Under the pieces are notes generated by a model that ran no database searches, had not been told where the DNA came from, and was given only the letters and a program-made list of their open reading frames with translations. From NCBI RefSeq assembly GCF_035222485.1, contig NC_085920.1, positions 2,852,001 to 2,916,000 on the forward strand: a stretch of DNA of 64,000 nucleotides, given 5' to 3'. The translations under genes were made by a program, and so were the position numbers. Positions within the stretch are counted from its first letter, which is position 1; each line of letters opens with the position of its first letter. Of the stretch, positions 1 through 12,123 are shown one piece after another. The DNA comes from Podospora pseudoanserina. Taxonomy: Eukaryota > Ascomycota > Sordariomycetes > Sordariales > Podosporaceae.

Positions 1-934
1 TTACGGCACAACAGTCTTAGAACTTTTGCCAGCTAACTGCCAGCCCAGACAGAAGACAACAAAGACAAGAGCAAGAGCATCTCAGGAAGTGGGCCCGTGC
101 CGAATCCAGGCCCCCAGATTCTCCTCGTGGCCCGTGTCTTGGAGTGGAGAGCATCACGTGAGGTCCCAGCCGAAACAGCCAAAGAGTGGACCTCTCTGGG
201 ACTCTGGGATTCTCAGATTCCGCAACACTCGGCGCCGTCGCGATACCCACGTCAACCTCGAGCGCGCATCAGCTGCTGCTCAAGAGACCACATCACTCCA
301 ACCATCGCGCATTGTCCGCATTCTACATAATTGTTCGTTTTGACCCTTTCCTGTCTCTCTATTCTTCCCCCAAGATTTCACTGGCCTTATTTCTGCCCTT
401 GACTCTTCTCCTGTCATTTGGAGTTGCCCTTGTTAGCATGCCCAGCTTGGTACCTGGAAGCTGCTTTTGACCTTCATGTCAGCCTCCTCCTCCTCCTGAC
501 TCTCCCTCCTGTGCCTGCCTCCACCAATATCCTCCCCTGATTGAGACGGCTCGCGGTGGTGACAATGGCATCTTCTACATTTTTTGGTTTATTTAGGCGG
601 CTTCATGCGCTATCGTTCTTGTTTCATTTACTTTGAATCCCGTTGCCATGTCACCTAACCACCCCCGTCCACCTTTTCCGCCATGCTCCGCTGTGTTCCG
701 CAGAAACCATCTTTCTAACCCGCAATCATGTCGCCAAACAGACGCTCCCGCTCTGCAAACCAAACAATAGTTTTTCGATTTATCTAGCAAGCGACAAACA
801 AGTCTCCCTAGACAACCGCAACAACGCAACCAGCGTCGACGGGCCCCCCGCAATAAAGAGCCACAAGCACCTTTGAATCTAGGGTGTCACGCATCACCAA
901 GAAGATCCATCTGCTATTGATCCACCTCACCGCA
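1..934. other. Leader and promoter region upstream of the ARS2-like gene
   Basis: This stretch has no ATG-started frame with protein-like content. It is pyrimidine-rich, especially around 470-540, as are other 5' leaders in the window. A palindromic TCACGTGA (CACGTG core at 155-160) fits a bHLH/Cbf1-type site. The left neighbour is outside the window, so part of this may belong to another gene. Confidence 0.5.
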
Positions 935-3684
935 ATGGATTACTATCGCGATTCGGCCCGCTCTCCGGGTGACCGCGCTTGGAGTGGCCGCGACGAACCG
1001 AGAATCAAGGAGGACAGATCAGACAGTTTCTACCGGAGCAGATCTCCAGGTTCGTTGCCTGGATACTTTTGTCTTTACGTTGACTAACCCGCTGCGCTCA
1101 GGGAATGACCGCAGTCGCCGTCGGTCGAGATCCCCCCCTGCCGTTGATCGATACGAACCGAGAAGCCGCGGTGGCCGTGAGGACTATGCTAGTGGCAGAG
1201 ATCGCGGTGACCGCGACGACCGCCGCCGAATGGTTTCTCCCCCTGCGAATATCGACCGTTATGTCCCAGGTCAAGAAGCGGCCGCGCCCATGCCACTTGC
1301 AAACCCAATTCAAGATCCTTTGAAGCTGCCCTACCAGGTGGGCTTTTCCTACTTTGGCGAATGGTGGAGAGCGAACGAGAAAATCAAGGAGGAGAAGGAG
1401 CGACTCAGAACTGGTCGTCGCCGGGAGCCAGAGCGCGTTCGGAGTGCCCGCGAAGCCCAGGAGGAGCGAGACAAGGAAAAGGCCAAGATTCAAGTTGCCT
1501 ATGACGCCTACAAGGAAGATCTTCAGGCCAAGATGGCTCAGAATTTCGTTAAGCTGCACAAAGAGGAGCAGTGGTTCAGGGAGCGCTACGTCCCGGGAAT
1601 CAGGGACGCCTTCCGCCAACAGTTGCAAGAGCACCGGCGTGAAGCATACGCTCAATGGGAGCAGGACCTCAACAATGGCGTCTTTGATGAGCTTTCGTTG
1701 GAGGGCATACCCAAGAGTGAGAGCAATGGTGCCGGTGGAGTTGTAGAAAAGGAGGAAGGTGAAGCCACCGCTGCTAGCGAGGTTCTCGGTGTCGGTGACC
1801 TGGTGCCCGTCAGTAGCGATGTAAGAGACGACAGTCTTTACCAGCCAACCTTACTCATCAAGACCATTGCCCCCTCGGTTAGTCGTCAGAATCTGGAGGC
1901 GTTTTGCAAAGAGTATCTCGGAGAAGGTGAGGGCGGGTTTAAGTGGTTGTCGCTGAGCGACCCCAACCCCAGCAAACGCTTTCACCGTATTGGCTGGATT
2001 ATGCTCAATCCCGCCTCCGAAGCGCCTGCGTCCGAGGATGGGGACACCAAAGATGAAGACGGGGACATTGAACCTCCCGTCATGTCAACTGCCGAGAAGG
2101 CCCTCGAAGCTATCAACGGCAAGACTGTCAAGGATGAGCAGCGAGGTGATTTCATCTGCCACGTTGGTGTGCACAACCCGCCGGCCAACCCAAGAAAGAA
2201 GGCCCTCTGGGATCTCTTCTCTGCTCCCGAGCGTATTCACAAGGACCTTGAGTTGGCCACAGATTTGATCCACAAGTTCGAAAGTGATTTCGGCTCTGAT
2301 TTCAATGCCAGTCTCCATATTGAGGAGCATGTCGAACAGTTGCGGGCTAACGGGCAACTCCAACCTGCTGTCGCTGCTGCTCCCGTCAAAAAGCCAAAGG
2401 TAGAGCGATCTCTCGATGCCGATGAAGCTATGGACGCAGAGGTTGAGGAGGGAGAGGAGGGAGCGGTCGATGATGGAGAAGATGAGGATGAAGGTATGGT
2501 GGACGATGAAGTTGACGATATCGACTTGCTAGTTGCAAAGAAGCGACTTGATCTCTCCATCGAATATCTTCGCCGCACCTTCAACTTCTGCTTCTTCTGC
2601 GTGTTTGAAAGCGACTCTATCCATGAGTTGACGAGAAAGTGCCCCGGTGGCCATCTCCGTAGACCTCGCAGCACTCTCTCGTCCACTGCCAAAGCTGTTG
2701 CTCGAGCGAGCGCAAACGGCGACCCCTTCCCGTCCAAGAAGCGTAAGGAAGCGGAAGACGTCGAAGAGGGCGAGGCTCCCGAAGCTGAGCGCAAGTTTAA
2801 GACATCCTCCAAGACGGAGCAACAGCTCCAACGCGCCTACAACTGGGTGAAGACCTTTGAGGAGAAGATCAAGCAGATCCTTGCACCGGAAACTGTCGAT
2901 CTCAGAAAGCTCGGTGGCAAACCGGTTGAGGATGCTGTCAACGATGAGCTTGGAAAGTATGTCAAGCAGGAGGATGAGCACAAGTGGCGCTGCCGAGTGC
3001 CTGAGTGTACAAAGCTCTTCAAGGAGGAGCATTTTTGGAAGAAGCACGTGGAGAAGCGTCATCCGGAGTGGCTGGATAAGCTCAAGGAAGAGGTAAGATT
3101 TTCGATGATTCAATATGCCGGTGGTAGTGGCTAACAAACGGGTACAGTTCGAACTGGTCAATGCCTACGTTATTGACCCTGCGCATATTGCGCCTTCTCG
3201 TACCGATGCCAACTCCAACGGGCACTTCCCTCCGTCCGGCGGCCAGCAGCCGACGGGCACTCCCCGCGGGTTCAATCTCCAGAACTACGCCATGAACAAC
3301 ATGCTCAACTTTGGGACCTTCCCAGCCATGCCTCTGCTCAACATGATGGGCGGTGCTGGCAACATGAATGCGGCTGGTTGGCAGCACGGAGGCGGCGATG
3401 ATCGTGGTGGCGGTCCTATTCGACGGGGTGGCCCTCAGGGGGGCAACCGTCCTCAGGGCCGATCACACCCGTATGAACGCCGCGGTGGTAATCGACCCTA
3501 TGGCGGTCCCGAGGGTGCTGGAGGCCCACCAGGAGGTCGTGGTCGTGGAGGCTCAAGTAACCGATGGGGTGACGGCGGTGTTACTACCACTGGTCCGCGT
3601 GAGGCTGTCCAGGGGCGCACCCTCAAGAGCTACGAAGACCTGGATCAGGTGTCCGGTGGTGGCGGTGGGGAGCTCAACTACTGA
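935..3684 (+). CDS. ars2: ARS2/SERRATE-like zinc-finger RNA-processing protein
   Basis: Exons are 935-1049, 1102-3092 and 3148-3684, giving 880 residues. The order is an Arg/Ser-rich N-terminus, a conserved region starting near PYQVGFSYFGEWWR, charged helices, an RRM-like segment (TLLIKTIAPSVSRQNLEAF), the SERRATE core with HNFCFFC-like spacing around FNFCFFCVFESDSIHEL, one C2H2 zinc finger from about residue 669 (CRVPEC then HVEKRH) and a Gly/Arg-rich tail with RGG motifs. This is the ARS2/SERRATE layout. In plants and animals these nuclear proteins link the cap-binding complex to RNA maturation or decay; that role is inferred here. Both introns are short GT-AG types with exact phase, and the second has a CTAAC branch site. 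Translation starts at the ATG before MDYYRDSARSPGD, since the upstream frame has no better start. The gene converges on cct4. Confidence 0.9.
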
Positions 3685-5117
3685 GAAAAGGTGATTTTCT
3701 CTTTGGCATCACCCCTAAGCTCCTCCCCCTCCGCTTGCAGCCTTGTTGTGGGCATAAAGTGTTGTTTTTCACACCGAGGCTAGCTCGAACAGAAACCAAG
3801 GTTTAAAGGGAAGGGTTTTTTTTTTTCTGCCTTTTTTTTCTTCTGGTTTTTTTTTTTTTTTTTTTTTTTTTTTGTTTTCGTTTCAGTTTGCGTTTCATCT
3901 CATTCTTCAAATTATTCTGCGTGTTTTTTTCTCTTTTCAAACTACCCAAGTTTCATTCCTATCACTGCACAATATCATATCGTACGTTGTCATTCATCAC
4001 CCCCTCACAGTTTTTTTATTGCGTTTTGAGAAGTTTTTTTGCCGTGTACCATTAGGGAAGCACTCTCTTTCTTCTTTTTGGCTGGTTTCTCTCTACTACT
4101 AGTTGTTTTTTTGATCTGGTTTCTTAATTTGTCTCGAGGCGAAAATTGGCGAATAAGGGGCGGGGGGATTATTCAGGTGTGCAGTTGGAGGTTTAGTTTT
4201 GTGTGTTGTTGTTCTTTTATCTCATTAAATATTACAAAATTGGCATTGTTAACATCATGTGCTGAGTGACTAGATTATGTTTGGGGTAGAAGTAGTTCAT
4301 GACTTGATGTTGTTGGTTGTGAGGTCTATGATGTTGGGGACTGAATGCTTGGCTTTGACACCCCCTCCTTTTTGGAAGTAAACAATTAACGTTAACCCCC
4401 CCAGCAACCTACCCTCAACGCGCAGAATCGGGTTTGAATGAATGAGGCCGTATCATGTTTTTGCGCGTCACAGCAAAACCCCCTTCTTCTACACTCACTG
4501 TTGCCTTATTTCGGCGCTTGATATATCAGACGCAGATGTGGTGGTCCTTGAAATTCAGTACGTCCCGCTTTACATGAGAATAGGTAGGCAAGACCTGAGC
4601 GCGAGTGACAGTTCAGATTGCAAATGTTGCTTCTGCCATAACGTTAACAAGGGTTTACACTACATGGTGGTGTCATGTCTGCACCCAAATTTTCCTATGA
4701 CCTTTTATTGTACCTAACCGCGGCAGTTCACTTGGGTCGCATCTCTGGACAGGACCACACCTAGCCCTCTCTCTGCACTTGTCGCTATTGTGCATGATGA
4801 CTATATTCTTTCCATGTCAATAGAAGTGAGGGTACAAAACGATACATACATCAAGGTATTTGAGAAGCTCCCTCCGCTATGACTACATAACAAATACACA
4901 GTAAACTTCTCACAATCCTGGCAAGTTCATCAGATAAGAAGATTAACACGATGGCATTCTTCATAGCCCGAGGCACTCTTATCACACACTTTTATCCCAC
5001 ATAGCAGAGCTACACATATATTCATTACCCAGGGTATCTATCCCCCCAAGCAAACATTGTATATTCCATTTTTCATTACGACATTTTAACCCTTTCTGTC
5101 ACAAAAGTTAATGTAGT
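3685..5117. other. Convergent 3' intergenic region
   Basis: This lies between the ends of the ARS2-like gene (+) and cct4 (-). It is T-rich, with a run of 27 T at 3847-3873 followed by further T-rich sequence, as expected of 3' UTRs. An ATG-started frame at 4442-4717 has no recognisable protein features. I see no RNA gene. Confidence 0.6.
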
Positions 5118-6918
5118 CTACCTGCTCAAGGCGATATCATCAATCCGCAAAATCATCTTCACCGTCTCCGCCGCCAACTCAATCGCGCTCGTGCTCACCA
5201 ACAATGGCTGCAGCACATTCTCCTTTGAAATATCCGAGTTGACACCCCCGCTCTTGATACTGACACCAGCATTTTTCTCGCCCATCTCGTGCTTGTGGCG
5301 CAGGGCAGTCACAACCTTGATGCTGTTCAACCCGGCGTTTTCCGCAAGAGTAGTGGGAATAACCTCCATAGCGTCGGCAAAGGCCTTCCAGCAGATGGCC
5401 TCGGTGCCGGTCAAGGCACGTGCTTGCTTGTTGAGCTGGGCGGCAATTTCAATTTCGGCGGCACCGCCACCGGCGATGAGAGCCTTCTTCTTGACGAGGC
5501 AGCGGACGACGCAGAGGGCATCGTGGAGAGAGCGCTCAGCCTCGTCGAGGATGAGAGCGTTGGCGCCGCGGACGACGACTGAGATGGTCTTGCCGGTGGA
5601 CTTGCAGCCGGTGACCTTGACCATCTTGCTGCCAGAGGACTGAACCTCCTCAACAAGGTCAGCGGAGCCAAGCTTGTCCTCAGTGAAGCTGTCAATGTCG
5701 GCGATGGGCTTGCAGCCGGTAGACTTGCAGATGAACTCGACTTCGTCACGCTCAATGTCCTTGACGACGAGGATGCCGAGGCGCTGAAGGAAGTGGAGGG
5801 AGAGGTCGTTGACGGCGTCGCGGAGGATAGACTTTTGAATGAAGAGAACGTTGCACTTGGCCTTCTTGATCTTCTTGACCATGTTGAGGAGGTACATGCG
5901 CTCCTCCTTGACGATCTTGTCCATTTGTCTGTAGTCGTTGACCTGGATGGTGTTTTCCATCTGTTGCAGTGATTAGCTAACGTAGTCCCAGGTAAGAAAG
6001 CATAGTCATAGAACATACATCAGGCTTAGGAGGGCTGAGCTGGAACTGAATAAGACCGATCTTGGCCTTCTCCATCCTTATGGGCCCTCCCGCGCTCTTG
6101 ATCACTGGCTGTGTGAGAACCAAACCGTCCACCAACTCGCTGTCTTCTATCGTCCCGCCGACCTTCTTGATAATGCGAATATTCCTCAGGTCGACGTTAT
6201 CTGCCGTCTTAAGGTCGATCGTCTTGGTAACAGCGTTGACGGCCATTGGGCCGAGTAGGTTGGAGTACTGGGACACAATCTTGGAGGACAGCGAGGTGTT
6301 GGCGGCTTGAAGGAGGGAGGAGGTGTCGGTAAGGGCGATAGGTTGTGACATCTCATGCAAGACCTTGACCGCGGCGGCGGCGGCTCTTTGGAAAGACTCT
6401 GAGATGACGGAGGGGTGGATGCCCTTGGCGAGAAGGCGGTCGGCGGCGCCCAACAAGCTGCCGCAGATAACGACGACTGAGGTGGTTCCGTCACCGGCTT
6501 CGACATCTTGGGCGTTGGAAAGTTGGACAAGCATCTTGGCTGTGGGATGCATGACGGCCATGCTCTTCAACATTGTGCTGCCATCGTTGGTGATGATGGT
6601 CTCCCCCTTTCCGCTGCGGATCATCTTGTCCATGCCCCTTGGGCCCAGCGATGTCCGGACGGCATCGGCAAGAGCTACGAATAGTTAGACCTGGAAGACA
6701 CCGACGTATAGTACTGTTGTATATAATTAGAGGCATACCTCTGGCGGCGACGATGTTGGCGGAACGGACGGCCAACGGCTTCTCCTTGTCCTATGGCGGG
6801 GGTCAGCCAGAGCTCCAGCGCGACTCGACGGAGCCCTGCAAATAGGGGCTGGCAGTTGGGTACATACCCTGAAGGTGGCATTGCTGGGACCAGCGGCGGC
6901 TGGTGCTACGGCAGCCAT
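5118..6918 (-). CDS. cct4: T-complex protein 1 subunit delta (CCT4), group II chaperonin
   Basis: Reading down the minus strand, exons are 6918-6868, 6790-6739, 6674-6019 and 5960-5118, giving 533 residues, close to the roughly 530 usual for CCT4. The ATP-site motifs are present: [12 protein letters not shown] (about 42-53), NDG (64-66), GDGTTS (95-100) and the GGGAAEIE motif in the C-terminal equatorial part. QLSPPKPD followed by [16 protein letters not shown] places the protein in the delta subunit. CCT4 is one of eight subunits of the cytosolic TRiC/CCT ring that folds actin, tubulin and WD-repeat proteins. Introns are GT-AG and in phase; two fall within the first 35 codons. It is divergent from rpt1, so two proteostasis genes share one upstream region. 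Confidence 0.96.
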
Positions 6919-7517
6919 TTTGTAGATATGAAGGTTGGATCGAGGGGGGCGTACTCGGTCGAGGCGGTCAAGGGTTGTGCAGTTTGGCGGTGGTGGTGAT
7001 GGCGGTGTTGCGATAACTTATTAGTGCCCCTCTGTTTGCTTGTAGGCAGCTCCTTCTCCCCAGGCTACGCTTCAAAGGTGGGACGGGAATTTTTCCTGTC
7101 GGGTGCTGGAGTTCTTCCCGCCGCCAGCAGCTTCCCCCACTGTTTCCTTGGGGGGAGGTGGCCCGGGCGTTCACACGGCAGCCGGGGAACACCCAGTTCC
7201 ACTGCGCTAGCTGTAATGGGACTAGGCCCCTTTCAGCCTCGCAGCCGGGGGAGCTCTGGGCGGGCCCAAGGCAGCATGGATTACGGAACTGCTGCTTGGT
7301 GTTGCTTCCTCTGCGTTCGTTGAATCCATGGCGACTTTCCCTCTCCCATCATCGCCCAACCACCACACAACCACTTGACGACTATTCTGCACCGAGGAAT
7401 CGCGCCTGGTCCCAAGTAATAAGCGACTTCAACTAGTTTTGTCCGGTGCACTCTCTCCGATTTCCAAACACAATACATTCCAGAAATCCAGCAGCTTACC
7501 CATCGACAGCCGTCATC
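6919..7517. promoter_or_regulatory. Shared divergent promoter region of cct4 and rpt1
   Basis: This 599-bp interval separates the ATG of cct4 (-) from that of rpt1 (+). It is GC-rich and has no protein-like frame. Both products act in protein quality control, which makes joint regulation plausible. I could not assign a recognised heat-shock or proteasome control element with confidence. Confidence 0.55.
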
Positions 7518-9053
7518 ATGGTACGCATGTCCATTGACCCAGTCGTCGCTCGAGTTCCCACTCGTCGCCACCACCCGCTGCCAGCACTTTAGAAATGCTA
7601 ACTTCTCTCTACTTTAGCCTTCTGCCACAGGTGCCAACTGGGAAAAGTACCAAAAGAAATTCGGCGATGACGAGATAGAAGAGAAGAAGATCACGCCCCT
7701 CACCGATGAGTCCGTTGCCCTCGACCCACCAACACCGATGCGCAACTTGAGCTAACATCCGCAAAGAGATATCCAGGTTCTCAAGACCTATGGTGCCGCG
7801 CCATATGGTTCCGCCATCAAGAAGCTAGGGCAGCAAATAAAGGAGAAGCAGCAGAGCGTGGATGACAAGATTGGTGTCAAGGTAGGCAGCGGTGCACTTG
7901 CATCTAGCGGACGCAGAAACTTATACATGTTGTCTCTATACAGGAATCAGATACCGGTCTCGCACCACCTCACCTTTGGGATATCGCCGCCGATCGTCAA
8001 CGAATGTCCGAGGAGCAACCTCTTCAGGTAGCGAGATGCACCAAGATTATTCAGGACGACAAAGACGAGGCGAAGTCGAAATATGTCATCAACGTCAAGC
8101 AGATAGCAAAGTTTGTCGTGAATCTCGGCGAGCGCGTCAGTCCAACGGATATCGAAGAGGGAATGCGGGTTGGTGTCGACAGAAACAAGTACCAGATCCT
8201 TCTCCCACTGCCGCCCAAGATCGACGCCAGTGTCACCATGATGACGGTCGAAGAGAAGCCCGATGTTACATACGGCGATGTTGGTGGTTGCAAGGAGCAG
8301 GTGGAAAAGCTCCGCGAGGTTGTCGAGATGCCCCTGCTTTCGCCCGAACGGTTCGGCAACTTGGGCATTGATCCCCCCAAGGGTGCCCTTCTTTACGGCC
8401 CTCCCGGTACCGGCAAGACCCTCTGCGCTCGTGCGGTAGCCAACCGAACAGACGCCACCTTCATCCGTGTGATTGGATCCGAGTTGGTTCAAAAGTACGT
8501 TGGTGAGGGTGCCAGGATGGTGCGTGAGCTGTTTGAGATGGCGCGGACGAAGAAGGCCTGCATTATCTTCTTTGACGAGATTGACGCCATTGGTGGTGCT
8601 CGTTTTGATGACGGTGCGGGCGGTGACAATGAAGTCCAGAGAACCATGCTGGAGCTCATTACTCAACTGGACGGTTTCGACGCTAGAGGCAACATCAAAG
8701 TCATGTTTGCCACCAACAGACCTTCGACTCTTGACCCTGCTCTTATGAGACCGGGTCGTATCGACCGCAAGATTGAGTTTGCTCTTCCCGATCTCGAGGG
8801 CCGGGCCAACATTCTGAGGATTCACGCCAAGAGCATGTCGGTGGAGAGGGACATCAGATGGGAACTCATCTCGCGGTTGTGCCCCAATGCTACGGGTGCT
8901 GAGTTGCGCAGTGTGTGCACGGAGGCGGGCATGTTTGCTATCCGCGCGAGGAGGAAGGTGGCGACCGAGAAGGACTTCTTGGATGCGGTGGACAAGGTGA
9001 TCAAGGGTAACCACAAGTTTAACTCTACTGCGGCTTATGCGCAGTATAACTAA
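7518..9053 (+). CDS. rpt1: 26S proteasome regulatory ATPase subunit Rpt1
   Basis: Exons are 7518-7520, 7618-7709, 7767-7881 and 7944-9053, giving 439 residues (human PSMC2 has 433). The first coding exon is only the ATG. The protein has an N-terminal coiled-coil/OB region, Walker A GPPGTGKT at about 222-229, Walker B FFDEID around 280-284, and the second region of homology ([20 protein letters not shown]). [20 protein letters not shown] and the ending AQYN match Rpt1 rather than the other five Rpt subunits. Rpt1 helps unfold and translocate ubiquitinated substrates in the proteasome base. The intron at 7710-7766 has a weak GTCCGT donor, but its phase is forced: it joins LTDE to DIQVLKTYG, which is conserved, and it has a GCTAAC branch site. 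Confidence 0.96.
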
Positions 9054-9973
9054 GGGGTTAAGGGGGTTGTTATGGGGAGCAGGGACGTTGTGTGTGTTTT
9101 CGGGTTGTGTATGACTAGCAAGGTTAATAATTTACCTGAGACAGTTGACTTAGAGTAGGGTGGGGGATGAAGTAGGAGTTGAAGACAATAAACAAGCGAA
9201 GATTATGGACATGTTTGAAGTCTAGTGGTGTATTCAAATGTTTGTGGGTATATGTTAGCTCCAATTTGTTGCCTGCCATTTATACCTCTACGCTGATGTC
9301 GTGAAAACGCTAAACCCACACGCAATGCTTTCCTCCCGTTGCTATGCTCATCATGCGTTTCCCACCTCTTGACTATGTACAAAATCATAACAAGTGAAAA
9401 GAACTATGTATCATAATCTACCCTCACATGCTGCTGCTGCTGGTCCGCTTTGGGGGCAGGTTCCTTTGCTGCCCAAACAAGTCTCCATTCCCAATCAAGC
9501 CTCCTCCTACACATGGACCGTTCGTTTCCCCTTGTTGTGTGGCTATTTTCCAGCCATTATTATGTACAATTTCCTCAACAATATGCCCTCCTCCCCGGAC
9601 AGGGCCTGTTTGTCCTCCTGGGCTGGGACCAACTTTGCGTGCTTCTATAAGCCTGATATTGGGATGTTTGTCGCCGGAGGGGGTAGTGTCGTTTCTTGCC
9701 GTGTCCTCCAATGTCACCCAGTGAACATCACAAAGGGAACATTTGTCCAGATACACGCTTTTCTACCACATCCACATCCTTGTTGTTGGAAGGTGGTTTT
9801 TCGTCGTTCTGGGAGGTTGATCCTCCTCGTCGGTGGTGATAATCCAGCACTCGCCTCCTTCCTAGCCCCATCCCTCATTAGGTACCGAACCAAAAACCAG
9901 AATAATATCCCCTGCCAGAAACGCCCAAGATTCTTGCCTTTTATATTTCCTCCGATACCATATTTTCCCCCTT
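9054..9973. other. Convergent 3' region between rpt1 and the Cys-rich gene
   Basis: No ATG-initiated coding signal is visible. A long open frame on the plus strand at about 9394-10137 starts with GTG and runs antisense into the downstream gene, so I read it as 3' UTR or antisense shadow. Confidence 0.5.
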
Positions 9974-10882
9974 TCAACCCTCCACAAATGGTAAACACCC
10001 CAAACAAACCACATCCCCATCCTGGCCCCTTTCAACGCAACACCTGCTGCAGACCATCTTCCTGTGCCCAGCCCCACCCCCTTTTGTTGTCCAGCCTCCA
10101 CTTTCTACTGGTGGTGGTGGTTGTTGCTCCTCAGTAGAATCAACATCAATCATTGTAAACGACGGCTCTGTCTGTAATGATAGTGGTGGTGGTGGTTGCT
10201 GGGACGGTGGACTCCAACCAAGACACTCCCTTATGCACACGTAGCACGTCCGCTGACCACATCCTTGACAATCGGCGAAGCTGTCCAGGTCGGATTTCTT
10301 GGTTGGTTTGCGGGAGCAGATGTGGCAGGGGGTTAGGAGGGAGGTTTTGCTGGCTAGGTTTGGTCGGGGTTTTGCTGGGAGTGTTTCCTCTTCTTTTTGG
10401 TGGAACTTGCTGGTGATATCGTGTTGTCTTTTTGGGTCAAGTTCAATGTCGACTGAGGTCATTCGTTGGCGTTTGGAAGAAAGGGGGATCATTTTCCTGG
10501 TGGTGGTTGCCAGGGGGGATAGGTTGCTGCTGCTGCTGCTGCTGCTGCCATGGTGGTAGTGGTGGTAGTTGTCTGGGTAGATGTTGTGGTGGTGGTGGGA
10601 GCTGTAGACAGCATGGTTAGTGGCAGCGGCGGCAGCGGTGGAGTTCGCGAGAAGACTCGCGTACAATGTGAATTGCTGGGTGCTGTTATCGCGATCGTCG
10701 TCTCGTCTCCGCTTCTTGCACGGGACAGAGGAGGGGGACGAGGTGTTGGTGGTTTCTTGGGCGATGGACGGCATGTTGTTGTTCCCCTTGGCCATTAAAC
10801 ACGCTTGCTGTTGCTGGTGGAGGCGAAGGAGGTGTGGCGGCAGGGCGGCAGGGCGGCAGAAAATGGCAAATGGCAAGCTCAT
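9974..10882 (-). CDS. Fungal protein with C-terminal Cys-rich zinc-binding module
   Basis: This is a single exon of 302 residues starting at an ATG. The first 180 residues are low-complexity: polyQ, polyA, His-rich and a Ser run near 113-119. A basic patch CKKRRR at 55-60 and KRQR near 137-140 could act in nuclear import. The C-terminus carries regularly spaced cysteines: C186, C189, C205, C208, C213, C216, C220, then C278, C281, C282, C293 and C296. Paired CxxC units on both sides of a Pro-rich linker suggest a cross-brace, two-zinc fold of RING/FYVE/PHD type, but no histidine ligand is evident and I cannot name the family. I infer a nuclear or regulatory protein. M30 is an alternative start. 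It is divergent from SF3b14. Confidence 0.75.
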   Translation of the reverse strand: MSLPFAIFCRPAALPPHLLRLHQQQQACLMAKGNNNMPSIAQETTNTSSPSSVPCKKRRRDDDRDNSTQQFTLYASLLANSTAAAAATNHAVYSSHHHHNIYPDNYHHYHHGSSSSSSSNLSPLATTTRKMIPLSSKRQRMTSVDIELDPKRQHDITSKFHQKEEETLPAKPRPNLASKTSLLTPCHICSRKPTKKSDLDSFADCQGCGQRTCYVCIRECLGWSPPSQQPPPPLSLQTEPSFTMIDVDSTEEQQPPPPVESGGWTTKGGGAGHRKMVCSRCCVERGQDGDVVCLGCLPFVEG

Positions 10883-12123
10883 TAAAGTCGGAATAATCTC
10901 ATCGAAGAAAATGGAACAAGAAGCGAAGTTGAGTTGAATGGGGGTGGGAGAGTGGAGGCGAAGGTGGTTCTAAGCTTCCAGGATCCGCCTTCCTCCGTCG
11001 GGTGCGCTGACGCTTTGCTGTGCAAATCCGATGGGAGTCGCGTAAAGTGCAAAGTGCGCTGCTGTGGTGGAATGGCATTTGTTGCTGGGCAGAATTTTGG
11101 TGGTCGTTTTATTAATTGCTGCTAGGTGCTGGCCCTGGCTTGTTGTAGCGAGCAACCCCCACCCACTCAGAGCCCAGAGACACTTCACACAATGCCACAG
11201 TGACTTGGTACGGTGAAGAAAGGGGGAAGCTGGCGTTGAACAAGTCATTTCCCCCTTCAAAGAACCTCCCACCCAATGGATAGCTCCTGGCTGAGGTTTT
11301 CCTTATGCCAGGGCAAAAGCAGGGCCACCCCCAAAAACCTACGCATCTGACCTGCTAATCAATGATATTAGTGGACCCCGAGTTTGGATGACATGGTCGC
11401 TACAAGATGCACGACCCAAAAGAGTGCAGAGTGCCAAGCAACTTGGTTCTGATGCCTGATGGTAGGCATGGGATATCGAATGTCATTCACAAAGGCGACA
11501 GTTGAAAGCTTATCGAAAGAAGACACGTGTATAGGCGGTGGTAGATGGTTCCAGGAAGGAGCTATTGGGCTTGCCATTGCGTAGGGTGATCATTGATCGG
11601 GATGGCTCCTCTGATGGTGTTATCGAGCGATGCTGGCAGTCCACTGCAATTACGCCCATCACGTGGGGGCTAGGCTTAAACCAGCACCGCCCCACCCGGC
11701 CTGTCCTCCAACTTTCGAACTTCTCTCCCTCATCACTCCCGCGTAAACCCGTTCGCTTGGAGCCTCAACGCCTCGCAACAACTCACCGCGAATCCGCGAA
11801 CCCATTGACGAAATCCACCCCCATCGAGAGAAAACCCGTGTCGAGCATCAGTAAATCGACATCGAGATATGAGTCGCGCCAACAAACTTGGCCCGGAGGT
11901 TAATCGGTGAGTCGAGAAGACGCAACAAGTGCTGCAAGTTGCTGCACTGCTGTCTCGTTCTTTCAACAATCTCGCTGCCTTTCTGGTCGCCTTCTCCACC
12001 AGGCCCGACAACCAGTTCAACGGCCACCCATCTGGGGGTGACTGTCCACCATCACCACCATTTCCCATCATCGTTTCCACCATCACAGATCATTTTTAGA
12101 GACATTGGCTAACCATAGTATCC
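10883..12123. promoter_or_regulatory. Divergent region between the Cys-rich gene and SF3b14
   Basis: No coding signal is convincing in this 1.2-kb stretch. Two CACGTG cores are visible: 11524-11529 (ACACGTGT) and 11660-11665 (ATCACGTG). The part next to SF3b14 is C/T- and CCACC-rich and looks like a 5' leader. Confidence 0.45.

Noticed and set aside
4442-4717. 91-codon ATG frame between ars2 and cct4
   Set aside because: Convergent 3' sequence without conserved motifs or splice signals.
9394-10137. Plus-strand open frame of about 247 codons
   Set aside because: It starts with GTG, lies in convergent 3' sequence and runs antisense into the Cys-rich gene; the C-terminal Val run is the mirror of CCACCA repeats.
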